DNA of 8,078 nucleotides from contig JAIXXE010000055.1 of assembly GCA_027490875.1 (NCBI GenBank), positions 1-8,078 on the forward strand. Direction: 5' to 3'. The notes beneath the pieces were generated by a model. That model saw nothing but the letters and a program-made list of their open reading frames with translations. It searched no databases and was not told the origin of the DNA. A program made the position numbers and the translations under genes. Source of the stretch: Alphaproteobacteria bacterium (lineage in GTDB: Bacteria > Pseudomonadota > Alphaproteobacteria > UBA2136 > UBA6156). Shown here piece after piece: positions 1-6,932 of this stretch (position 1 is the first letter of the stretch; every line of letters begins with the position of its first letter).

Positions 1-1
1 C

Positions 2-106
2 GATCCGTTCACCGCCACTGCGTATGAACTGACGCTTGCTTGCACGGCTGCGGCCAACGGTAATCAGGTCTTGGGCTCTTTGGACTGGGAAGAGATTAGC
101 CGATGA
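2..106 (+). CDS. C-terminal end of an upstream phage gene (partial)
   Basis: The second forward frame is open from the first base of the window to TGA at 104-106 and encodes the last 34 residues of a protein, ending GSLDWEEISR. The other two forward frames hit stops within the first 40 bases, so this is the only frame that can be the end of a gene reaching the next start. The stop overlaps the start of the next gene as ATGA (103-106), a typical translational-coupling junction in phage operons. The visible piece (TATAYELTLACTAAANG...) is polar with alternating hydrophobic residues and could be the last beta strands of a virion protein, but I do not recognise the family and assign no function. 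Confidence 0.72.
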   Translation, partial: DPFTATAYELTLACTAAANGNQVLGSLDWEEISR

Positions 107-3100
107 ACAACTTCTTTGACGAGCGCGAGCCGACAGAGCAGGACCTGCGGAACATCGTAGGTGGACAGACGGCGCAGCCCAACAATGCAGAAACTCTGAC
201 GGGTCTGTACCAAAGCGTATTCAACCGTGCGCCGGATGAGGGTGGGTTCAACTTTTGGCTGAATGCCATGAACACTCAGGGGTACACGCCTGAGATGGTT
301 CGGTCAGAGTTCTTAAAGTCGCCTGAGTATCAGGCCCGGGCTACTGCCCCCGCTCCTGCACCAAGTGCCGCCGCCCCGTTTAACTTCCGCGACTACATGT
401 ATGCGGGCGGTGCAAACGACACCCTGGCAACTCAGCGCGGTCTTCAATACGCAGCGCAACAGGGATGGACTCCCAGTCAGACCGTATCGGAATGGAACCG
501 GGCCCTCGGCACCAACTTCACCCTGGATGACTACTACCGGGCGACGGGTACTCAGCCGCCAACGGCTCCTACGCCAACCACACCCACTCCTACTCCGACC
601 GTCCCGACGCCCACTGCCCCGACTGTACCCACGCCTACAGCGGTAACGCCGACAACAGCCATCCTCACGGATACGTCCGGTCAGACGCTGACGGCGGGTG
701 ATCTTGGTGTTGCACCGACGCCGACGCCTACAACTCCAACACCCACCCCAACGACACCTGCGCCGACAACGGCAGCCACTAGCGCAGCGGCTGCAAGAAC
801 AATTGATACAAGCAACCCTGCAAATTTAATTACCAATATTCTTGGAGCAGACCCTAACGCAGCACAGCGTCTGGTTACGTCTCGCACGCAAGCATTTGAT
901 CTTGGAGAGGGCAGCACGTTTAACGATCCGGGCGAGCAGTTCGGCGGGTTTACGGTTCGTGCAATGCCAAACATGTACGATTCTTCTGGTGCCGCAACCG
1001 GAACAGGGTTTACCGCTTCAAGATCACAAGTTGGCCCGGATGGCAAACCTATTGAAACCACATTAAGTTACGATGTAAACGGTAATCTTCAAAATTCAGT
1101 ATCGAAAGTATTTACTGGTTCTGACAGCGGTTTTGAAATTACCTATGATTCGTCAGGCAAGATAATCGGTCAGTCTCAATTTGATTACTCAGAGGGATGG
1201 AAAAAACCTGTCTCGATGATAGCAAGTTGGATACTGCCTGCGCTTGGCCCTTATGGGATGCTTGCAAATGCAGCAATACAGGCAGGGCAAGGCAATTACC
1301 TTGCGGCTATTGGCTCTGCCGCCGGTGCGGGGGCTGGATTTGCTGGATCAACAGGCACTTTCTTAGGCATGGCGCAGCCGACGTATCAGATGATTGCGTC
1401 AGGTGCAAACATTGCCAATGCCGTCCAGAATAAAAACTGGGCTGCGGCTCTATCGGCTATTGCTAGTTCTCCGTTTGGTGCCGATTTCATGGGCACTCAG
1501 ATTGGTGATACCGGCTTTACGCTTGCGGACGCATCCAAAGGCGCATCTGCCCTTATGGCTGTGCAAAAGGGTCAGTACGGTCAGGCCATTGCATCGCTAG
1601 GACAACTTGCCAACAGTCAAGACACGGTTGTTGCGGGACGTGCAGTTACGTTGTTGCAGGCTCTTCAGTCTGGAAACATAAACGCCATCACCAACGCGGC
1701 ACAGCAGTTCGGCGCGGCCATGTCTGATCCCGGTCGCACCAGTCGTCTTTCAGGCACAGGCAGCACTACACAGGTTACTGGCGGGGATTTGCAGGCCACG
1801 GGGTTGAGCGATGTCGATGATCTTCTTGATGTCATTGGTGGCACATCGGGAACTTTGCCGACTGCGGGCGCGGGTACTGCGGGGACAACAGGCACGACCG
1901 GCGCAGCAGATACGACGGGCACAACGGGAACGACCAGCACAGGCACTACAGGTCAGTTCGCTATCGGCAATCAACTTGGCACTGGCGCATACATCACCCA
2001 TGAGAATCAGGCCAGGGCAGCAAACTTGGTCAGTGACCTTGTAGATGTAAACAAACTTGATCGCGGCACCTTGTCGCGGATGGCAGGTTACATCTTCCTG
2101 AATGATGAGCAAGGTCTGCGTGATGCTGTTAGCCAGTGGATGAGTGGTAGGACTGGTGGCGTTCTGCCGATTAGTACGAAACTTACTGCCGACCGTGTTG
2201 CTGATCCAAGTTACTTTACTGACGAACCAAACGCAGACATCTTTGCCACAAACAAGCCACCCGGAACTCCTGGCGTCAACTACGAAGTTGGCTTCTCAGA
2301 TGCGGGCGTGCCCGGCGCTTTGGGGCAGCGTGTAACTATTGCTGATAAATTCTTGCCAACTGGCGCAGCAGATACAGCAAATGCAGCAATTGATGCGTTG
2401 GGCGGCGGGGTCATTGCGACCAACTTTGTTCACTCAATGACTGAACTGGCCCAAGATATTAAGGGAGTTCACAACTGGCTGACCAATACGCCGCCCAATA
2501 GTTCAACAAACAGAATGCTGCGTGAGGCCGTAAATGCCGCAAGCGATAGGATTCCAGATGATGTTGCGAGCCAGATAAACAATTGGTCGCAGGGGATTAA
2601 AGATGCCAAGGGTTTTATTGATACTACAAAGGCAATTTTTGGTGGCGCTGTTGAAAACGCCAAAGGCGTTGCTTATCTAAGCCTTAAAGAATTATTTCAA
2701 GAAACCCCGCAACTTGGACTTGCCCTGGCTGTTAAGGGAACATCATTGGCCCTCAACGTGGCCGAAACTATTGCCACAAAATTTGGCCTTCGCACAGATA
2801 CTGCACTAGAAATTGTTGAAAACGCAGGCTCTGCCAATTCGCAAGCATACGCGGAGCGCAGGGCAAATCTTGATCCGTTGGTACAGTCTGGTCAAATGAC
2901 CGAAGAGCAGGCCGATCAGGCGGCTCGCAGGTCAGGCGCAAATGCGCTCCTAAATGGGGCTTTGACCACCTTCGGTGTAAACAAAGTTGCGGGTGGCGAT
3001 CCGGCAACGCAAACAATTATTCGCAGATCATTTACTGATGATGCAGGAGATGCCACCGTATCAACTGCCACAGCACTAAGTAATCTTGCAAAAACTATTG

Positions 3101-5070
3101 GCAAAGAATTTGTAACCGAAACAACTGAAGGCACAGGTACAAACATTGGAATAACTGGCTCAGTCAAGGGGCTTGAGAATGTCACGCTTGCGGACATCGG
3201 ACAAGATATTGCCGAGGGAGCCCAAGAAGGCGTTATCGGCGGGGTCGTTGCGGGCGGGTTAAATTTACCCGGGACGGCAGGCGATATAAGCCGCTCTGTC
3301 ACCGGCGGAGGCACGACTCCGACTGCACCCACAGCCCCAACGGCACCTACTGCCCCGACAACTCCGGTCATCACAGGCCAGGGTGGGCAGGTCTTGACTC
3401 TTGGTGATGTCCTTGGCACACCTACCCCGACTACAACAGTCACAGGGTCTGCATTCGACCTTGAGGGGTTGGATAGCCAGACGATCATCAACGACTATGT
3501 AAACGAGGTTCTTGGTAGCGGCGCTGGGTCGGTCAATATTGATCCGAGCACCATTGTGATGACGGGCCTGGATGCGTCTGGCGACCTCACAACGCTGACT
3601 GCCGGTGACTTGGGTCTTGGACAGACCGTTACGGCAACCAAGCCCACGACCCCCACAGCACCAACGGCCCCAACAACACCGACCGCGCCCACCGCCCCGA
3701 CGGCTCCTACTGCACCCACGGCACCCACGGCGCCTACCGCGCCCACGACTCCCACGCCTACAACACCGACGGCGCCTACAACCCCCACGGCTCCAACCGC
3801 GCCCACCACCCCAACAGCACCAACAACACCGACGGCGCCGACGGCCCCAACTACGCCCACGGCCCCTACGGCCCCCACCGCACCTACAACACCCACCCCG
3901 ACGGCGCCAACGACGCCGACCGCCCCGACTGCGCCTACCGCTCCTACAGCACCAACCACCCCTACGCCAACTACGCCTACGGCGCCCACTGCTCCGACCA
4001 CACCTACAGCGCCCACGACTCCAACGGCGCCAACTGCACCCACTACGCCTACGGCTCCAACCACTCCGACAGCGCCAACCGCTCCCACAACGCCGACAGC
4101 GCCTACGGCTCCCACTGCGCCTACCACTCCTACTGCCCCGACGGCGCCGACAACTCCTACACCTACGCCAACAAGTCCCACTCCGACTCCTACCACTCCT
4201 ACGCCTACTCCGACTCCCACAAGTCCGACGCCCACACCTACGAGCCCTACTCCGACTCCTACACCGACGAGTCCGACACCCACTCCAACTACGCCCACTC
4301 CAACTCCTACAACGCCGACGCCTACGCCGACGAGCCCAACCCCGACCCCCACCAGTCCCACTCCGACTCCCACGACTCCTACGCCTACACCGACGAGTCC
4401 TACTCCTACGCCGACAACGCCAACACCTACTCCAACGACTCCAACCCCCACTCCGACCACGCCAACGCCTACACCTACGCCTACAACTCCGACCCCGACG
4501 CCAACCAGTCCAACTCCAACGCCGACGAGTCCGACACCTACCCCTACACCTACGAGTCCTACGCCCACTCCGACTCCAACGCCAACGCCAACAACTCCGA
4601 CGCCGACGACGCCTACTCCACCAACCCCAACTCCGCCAACACCGACACCTCCAACCCCAACTCCGCCGACGCCTACCCCGCCGACGCCCACACCACCTAC
4701 TCCTACGCCCACGCCGCCGAAACCGCCGACCCCAACAAGGCCGCCGGTCAGGCCACCAGTGCGTCCGCAGGCAAGGTTTACACCTATGCCGGAGCAGCCT
4801 GCCGCCCAACCGGCACAGATTCGCCCAGGGTTGGCAGACGTGTTTTATGGAAAGGGCGCGGTCCAGTTTGGAGACAAGTCCAAGTCGATGGCGGATGTCA
4901 CCGACTTCCAGGGCAGGAAAGAACAGGCCCGTCGCTCTATGGAACTTGCTCTAGAGGGTGAGGGAGGAGAAAATGCATCAGAAGATGCCTACACCCGTTT
5001 AATGTCGCTTGCTGAAGAGAATCCGGCAGCGACAGTCGATGAACTGATGAAGATTATTGGAAGGGGCTGA
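103..5070 (+). CDS. Giant modular phage virion protein: DUF4214 domain, hydrophobic core, Thr-Pro repeat stalk
   Basis: The protein has 1655 residues. The ATG at 103 follows a GGGAAGAG ribosome site (87-94) and overlaps the upstream stop. Residues ~31-79 match the DUF4214 pattern (LYQSVFNRAPDEGGFNFW, then SEFLKSPEYQ), a small helical domain common in bacterial surface and secreted proteins. A second small helical segment (93-149) follows. Next come Thr-Pro linkers flanking the first LTAGDLG motif, and a region with two YDxxGxL/I-type units (~323-355). A hydrophobic Ala/Gly-rich stretch (~369-425) follows, then a Gly-Thr-Thr linker (591-617). A helical region (~630-1057) includes FQETPQLGLALAVKG and EGAQEGVIGGVVAGGL, which resembles helical parts of phage ejected or internal virion proteins as I recall them. 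The Thr/Pro/Ala/Ser stalk (1181-1539) precedes a Pro/Arg hinge and a charged helical tail. There is no signal peptide. The core is AT-richer than the neighbouring genes. It is probably a fibre-like or ejected virion protein; that role is inferred. The reading frame is certain, the function is not. Confidence 0.9.
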   Translation: MNNFFDEREPTEQDLRNIVGGQTAQPNNAETLTGLYQSVFNRAPDEGGFNFWLNAMNTQGYTPEMVRSEFLKSPEYQARATAPAPAPSAAAPFNFRDYMYAGGANDTLATQRGLQYAAQQGWTPSQTVSEWNRALGTNFTLDDYYRATGTQPPTAPTPTTPTPTPTVPTPTAPTVPTPTAVTPTTAILTDTSGQTLTAGDLGVAPTPTPTTPTPTPTTPAPTTAATSAAAARTIDTSNPANLITNILGADPNAAQRLVTSRTQAFDLGEGSTFNDPGEQFGGFTVRAMPNMYDSSGAATGTGFTASRSQVGPDGKPIETTLSYDVNGNLQNSVSKVFTGSDSGFEITYDSSGKIIGQSQFDYSEGWKKPVSMIASWILPALGPYGMLANAAIQAGQGNYLAAIGSAAGAGAGFAGSTGTFLGMAQPTYQMIASGANIANAVQNKNWAAALSAIASSPFGADFMGTQIGDTGFTLADASKGASALMAVQKGQYGQAIASLGQLANSQDTVVAGRAVTLLQALQSGNINAITNAAQQFGAAMSDPGRTSRLSGTGSTTQVTGGDLQATGLSDVDDLLDVIGGTSGTLPTAGAGTAGTTGTTGAADTTGTTGTTSTGTTGQFAIGNQLGTGAYITHENQARAANLVSDLVDVNKLDRGTLSRMAGYIFLNDEQGLRDAVSQWMSGRTGGVLPISTKLTADRVADPSYFTDEPNADIFATNKPPGTPGVNYEVGFSDAGVPGALGQRVTIADKFLPTGAADTANAAIDALGGGVIATNFVHSMTELAQDIKGVHNWLTNTPPNSSTNRMLREAVNAASDRIPDDVASQINNWSQGIKDAKGFIDTTKAIFGGAVENAKGVAYLSLKELFQETPQLGLALAVKGTSLALNVAETIATKFGLRTDTALEIVENAGSANSQAYAERRANLDPLVQSGQMTEEQADQAARRSGANALLNGALTTFGVNKVAGGDPATQTIIRRSFTDDAGDATVSTATALSNLAKTIGKEFVTETTEGTGTNIGITGSVKGLENVTLADIGQDIAEGAQEGVIGGVVAGGLNLPGTAGDISRSVTGGGTTPTAPTAPTAPTAPTTPVITGQGGQVLTLGDVLGTPTPTTTVTGSAFDLEGLDSQTIINDYVNEVLGSGAGSVNIDPSTIVMTGLDASGDLTTLTAGDLGLGQTVTATKPTTPTAPTAPTTPTAPTAPTAPTAPTAPTAPTAPTTPTPTTPTAPTTPTAPTAPTTPTAPTTPTAPTAPTTPTAPTAPTAPTTPTPTAPTTPTAPTAPTAPTAPTTPTPTTPTAPTAPTTPTAPTTPTAPTAPTTPTAPTTPTAPTAPTTPTAPTAPTAPTTPTAPTAPTTPTPTPTSPTPTPTTPTPTPTPTSPTPTPTSPTPTPTPTSPTPTPTTPTPTPTTPTPTPTSPTPTPTSPTPTPTTPTPTPTSPTPTPTTPTPTPTTPTPTPTTPTPTPTPTTPTPTPTSPTPTPTSPTPTPTPTSPTPTPTPTPTPTTPTPTTPTPPTPTPPTPTPPTPTPPTPTPPTPTPPTPTPTPPKPPTPTRPPVRPPVRPQARFTPMPEQPAAQPAQIRPGLADVFYGKGAVQFGDKSKSMADVTDFQGRKEQARRSMELALEGEGGENASEDAYTRLMSLAEENPAATVDELMKIIGRG
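556..657 (+). repeat. First Thr-Pro linker of the giant protein
   Basis: This stretch encodes residues ~152-185, a run of Thr/Pro/Ala/Val such as PTPTPTVPTPTAPTVP. It separates the N-terminal DUF4214 region from the first LTAGDLG motif. Codons for Thr and Pro are mixed, so it is a protein-level rather than a simple DNA repeat. It most likely forms an extended flexible linker. Confidence 0.8.
661..711 (+). repeat. LTxGDLG motif, copy 1
   Basis: Residues 187-203 (ILTDTSGQTLTAGDLGV) are the first of three related ~17-residue modules in this protein. Each lies next to a Thr-Pro tract. The shared core is a hydrophobic-hydrophobic-Thr opening, a Gly-Gln or Gly-Asp step, then LT[AL]GD[LV]. The DNA of the copies has diverged, so the likeness is best seen in protein. 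Confidence 0.65.
712..771 (+). repeat. Second Thr-Pro linker of the giant protein
   Basis: This stretch encodes residues ~204-223 (APTPTPTTPTPTPTTPAPTT). It follows the first LTxGDLG motif and runs into an Ala/Ser/Thr-rich bridge (224-232). It uses the same TPTPTTP heptad that dominates the second half of the long stalk at 4159-4610. Confidence 0.75.
1873..1953 (+). repeat. Gly-Thr-Thr repeat linker
   Basis: Residues 591-617 are built from GTT/DTT/STG triplets (for example GTAGTTGTTG and DTTGTTGTTSTGTTG). This is a low-complexity polar linker between the hydrophobic first half of the core and the helical second half. Glycine in place of proline suggests a flexible hinge here rather than the stiff stalk predicted for the Thr-Pro tracts. 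Confidence 0.75.
3313..3366 (+). repeat. Short TAP/TTP tract before LTxGDLG copy 2
   Basis: This stretch encodes residues 1071-1088, a run of TAP and TTP triplets (TTPTAPTAPTAPTAPTTP) directly after the helical core ends. It is a short version of the TAP block that starts at 3643. Confidence 0.75.
3367..3417 (+). repeat. LTxGDLG motif, copy 2
   Basis: Residues 1089-1105 (VITGQGGQVLTLGDVLG) align with copy 1 without gaps over the first 14 residues. The copy is framed by a TAP tract before it and a short TPTPTTT tract after it. Confidence 0.62.
3553..3621 (+). repeat. LTxGDLG motif, copy 3
   Basis: Residues 1151-1173 carry IVMTGLDASGD followed by LTTLTAGDLGLG, a slightly longer version of the motif. 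It ends a few residues before the long Thr-Pro stalk. The LTAGDLG heptapeptide is identical to copy 1, although the two copies lie about 960 residues apart. Confidence 0.62.
3643..4719 (+). repeat. Long Thr/Pro/Ala/Ser stalk with three successive periodicities
   Basis: Residues 1181-1539 (~359 residues) contain only Thr, Pro, Ala and Ser. There are three blocks. Nt 3643 to ~4158 is made of TAP and TTP triplets with occasional TP insertions. From ~4159 to ~4610 the unit becomes TPTPTTP or TPTPTSP, with 9-residue variants. From ~4615 to 4719 it is TPTPP. All four codons of Thr, Pro and Ala are mixed at random-looking positions, while all ten Ser codons are AGT or AGC. Such composition favours an extended polyproline-II-like rod and offers many possible O-glycosylation sites; both are inferences. 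The absence of stop codons in the other five frames here is a by-product of the ACN-CCN composition and does not indicate extra genes. Confidence 0.92.
5059..5066 (+). promoter_or_regulatory. Ribosome binding site that sets the start of the 5072 gene
   Basis: The sequence GGAAGGGG, inside the last codons of the giant gene, lies 5 nt before ATG at 5072. The frame also has an upstream TTG at 5057, but that would place the strong Shine-Dalgarno sequence inside the coding region, so the ATG is preferred. Confidence 0.7.
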
Positions 5071-5071
5071 T

Positions 5072-6040
5072 ATGTCCTACGATCCGACCGCGCAAGCAAA
5101 TCTAGAACTTGGGTATGACACCGGGCCTCAAATGACTTATGACGGTCAGTTTGTGGACCAGGAGGCCGATCTGCCATTGGCACGCGACCCAAGCGGAAAT
5201 CCGACGTGGGACTTCCAATTTAGCGGTCTTGGTCAGTTGCTCAAAGGTATCGGTCTGGACACGAGCAGCGGTAGTGCTCTGAAGTCTCTTGGCTCTTTGT
5301 TTACCGGCAAGTCCGACTACGGCAAACTTGGTCAACTGGTCGGCATGGGTGGCGTAGCCGCTCTTTTAAACAGAATGATGGGCCAGTCTTCTCAGCAGCC
5401 TGTGGGTTACCAAGGTGGTATCCCCAAGTTCACCTACGAGCGTACTCAGACGCCGATGGCTCAACAGCGTCCGGTCACGTACGAATCGATAACGCCCAAA
5501 GAAGGCGAGATGGCACCGGCAGTGATGCGATCTGTGCCGTATCGTCCCGGACAGGGTGGCATCTCTTACTTCACGCCCGGTCGGTTTGCACCTGCCGGAT
5601 ACACACCCAAGACGGCAGAAGAGTTTCTGGTCCGTCCGGCTGCGCCCGCTCCCGCCCAAGAATCTGGCGGTGGAGGCGTTGTGCCGTTGCCCGGTAGCGA
5701 CATGATTCAGGACGGCAACACCACCGTCATTACCAATGCTTCCGGCGGCTACATGCCCGGCGGTATCGCCATGCTTGCCAAGGGAAGATTCCTTAAAGGG
5801 AATGGCGACGGTGTGTCTGATTCCATTCCTGCCCGCTTCGCTGACTCGGGCCAAGAGGCTCGACTGGCAGATGGAGAGTTTGTGATTCCTGCCCGTGTCG
5901 TATCTGAACTGGGTAATGGTTCATCCGATGCAGGCGCTCGGAAACTTTATGCGATGCTCGACCGTGTTGAGGCTCGGGCAAAGAAAGCAAAGCGCGGCAA
6001 GCCGTCCGGCGCTGACCGTGAACTGAATAAACTTGCTTGA
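5072..6040 (+). CDS. Phage protein of unknown function with C-terminal GDGxSDSIPA / LADGEFV module
   Basis: The product has 322 residues from ATG at 5072; the stop of the giant gene ends one base before this start. Residues 1-110 are polar with a hydrophobic patch (GQLVGMGGVAALLNRMM, 87-103). Residues 111-200 are Pro/Tyr-rich with a PAAPAPAQ linker (189-196) and end in a GGGG turn. The C-terminal ~95 residues hold the recognisable part: GGYMPGGIAMLAKG, then GDGVSDSIPARF, LADGEFVIPARVVSELGNG and SSDAGARKLYAMLDRVEARAKK. I recall this module from many uncultured phage genomes near tail or structural genes, without an established function. The last 20 residues are Lys/Arg-rich and could contact nucleic acid, but that is a guess. 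It is most likely a virion component. No enzyme motif or signal peptide is visible. Confidence 0.86.
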   Translation: MSYDPTAQANLELGYDTGPQMTYDGQFVDQEADLPLARDPSGNPTWDFQFSGLGQLLKGIGLDTSSGSALKSLGSLFTGKSDYGKLGQLVGMGGVAALLNRMMGQSSQQPVGYQGGIPKFTYERTQTPMAQQRPVTYESITPKEGEMAPAVMRSVPYRPGQGGISYFTPGRFAPAGYTPKTAEEFLVRPAAPAPAQESGGGGVVPLPGSDMIQDGNTTVITNASGGYMPGGIAMLAKGRFLKGNGDGVSDSIPARFADSGQEARLADGEFVIPARVVSELGNGSSDAGARKLYAMLDRVEARAKKAKRGKPSGADRELNKLA

Positions 6041-6049
6041 GGATTAAAC

Positions 6050-6931
6050 ATGGCGACCGCAGCAACCAACTCTCTGAGCAGTGCAGCGAATGCGTTTACA
6101 CCTGCGACCGGCGCAATGACTGGTAAGCAGGAAACGCTTTCTGAGTGGGCAGGTCCGTATGTGACCTCCATGCTTGGCAAGGCAGAAGCCCTTACCGAAC
6201 AGCCCTATCAGGTATATGGAGGACCGCTCACAGCCGGTCCTTCTTCGCTTCAGACGCAATATTTTCAAGGCTTAGGCAATATCGGTTTCCCAGGACAACT
6301 GGGGCAGTCTTTTACATCGACTGGTGCGCCGACTATCCCGACGGCCTCAACCACTGGTCCGATGCAGGCTACGACAGCGACATCTGGGATCGCGGGTCAG
6401 TACATGAACCCGTATCTCCAGAATGTGCTTCAGCCGCAATTGGACGAACTGCGTCGTCAGGCTCAGATTGAGCAGATGCAGAACGCTTCTCGGATGACCA
6501 AAGCCGGTGCATTTGGAGGTGGTCGGCAAGCAATCCTTGATGCTGAGTTGCAACGCAACCTGCTGAATACGATGGGGCGCACCATTGGTCAGGGCTACTC
6601 TACCGCTTATGACAGGGCGATGGATCAGTTCAACCGAGAGCAGGCTCAGGCAGCGGGTCTTGCTGGCATGTTGGGCGGCGCAGGAGCAGCACAGCGGGCC
6701 ATCGAAGCGGAAGGTATCGCGGCGGATTTGGCCGAGTTCCAACAGCAACGGGACTATCCGTACAAACAGTTGCAGTTCCAGCAGTCCATGCTACAAGGGA
6801 TGCCAATTCAATCTGTTGCGGCTTCATATCAGCAACCTAGTTCGGCCACCAATCTTTTGAACACTACTGGCGGTCTGATGGATCTGTATCAGCGTATGTT
6901 TGGCGGCACAACCCCTCCGAAGGCTCCGTAA
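6050..6931 (+). CDS. Phage structural-type protein of unknown function with YMNPYLQNV / AGAFGGGRQA core
   Basis: The product has 293 residues. ATG at 6050 follows GAGG (6039-6042), which overlaps the previous stop, with a 7-nt spacing. The N-terminal ~115 residues are low in charge and rich in Thr/Ser/Gly/Pro (TQPY-like QPYQVYGGPLTAG at 51-63). The middle, residues ~118-245, is a long Gln-rich helical region containing YMNPYLQNVLQPQLDELRRQ, then ASRMTKAGAFGGGRQAILDAEL and an FNREQAQAA heptad-like stretch. It ends with RDYPYKQLQFQQSMLQGMP and a Gly/Pro tail. This combination is familiar to me from environmental phage genomes, always unannotated and close to the GDG-module protein. The Ala/Gln-rich amphipathic helices would suit a tail-tube, internal or ejected virion protein, but no role is proven. 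Confidence 0.85.
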   Translation: MATAATNSLSSAANAFTPATGAMTGKQETLSEWAGPYVTSMLGKAEALTEQPYQVYGGPLTAGPSSLQTQYFQGLGNIGFPGQLGQSFTSTGAPTIPTASTTGPMQATTATSGIAGQYMNPYLQNVLQPQLDELRRQAQIEQMQNASRMTKAGAFGGGRQAILDAELQRNLLNTMGRTIGQGYSTAYDRAMDQFNREQAQAAGLAGMLGGAGAAQRAIEAEGIAADLAEFQQQRDYPYKQLQFQQSMLQGMPIQSVAASYQQPSSATNLLNTTGGLMDLYQRMFGGTTPPKAP

Positions 6932-6932
6932 T

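Noticed and set aside
1197..1433. Possible -1 frameshift at the A-run at 1201-1206 into a 78-residue frame
   Set aside because: The run reads G AAA AAA in frame, which is not a canonical slippery heptamer. The main frame continues for over 1200 codons, and the alternative product (Cys/Trp-rich) looks like an out-of-frame shadow.
3495..4712. Long antisense open frame of Gly-Val repeats, and overlapping Arg/Leu-rich frames on both strands over the stalk
   Set aside because: The ACN-CCN composition excludes stop codons in every frame. These frames have no ribosome site or natural composition and are shadows of the Thr-Pro stalk.
3643..4719. CRISPR array or DNA tandem-repeat array
   Set aside because: There are no constant repeats separated by unique spacers. 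The periodicity exists only in the translated frame.
103..5070. Bacterial cell-surface adhesin rather than a phage protein
   Set aside because: DUF4214 and a Thr-Pro stalk would suit an adhesin, but there is no signal peptide, no anchor or secretion signal is visible, and the coupled neighbours are phage-type proteins.
5057..5071. TTG start at 5057 for the GDG-module gene
   Set aside because: The strong GGAAGGGG site at 5059-5066 would lie inside the coding region. ATG at 5072 has the correct 5-nt spacing.
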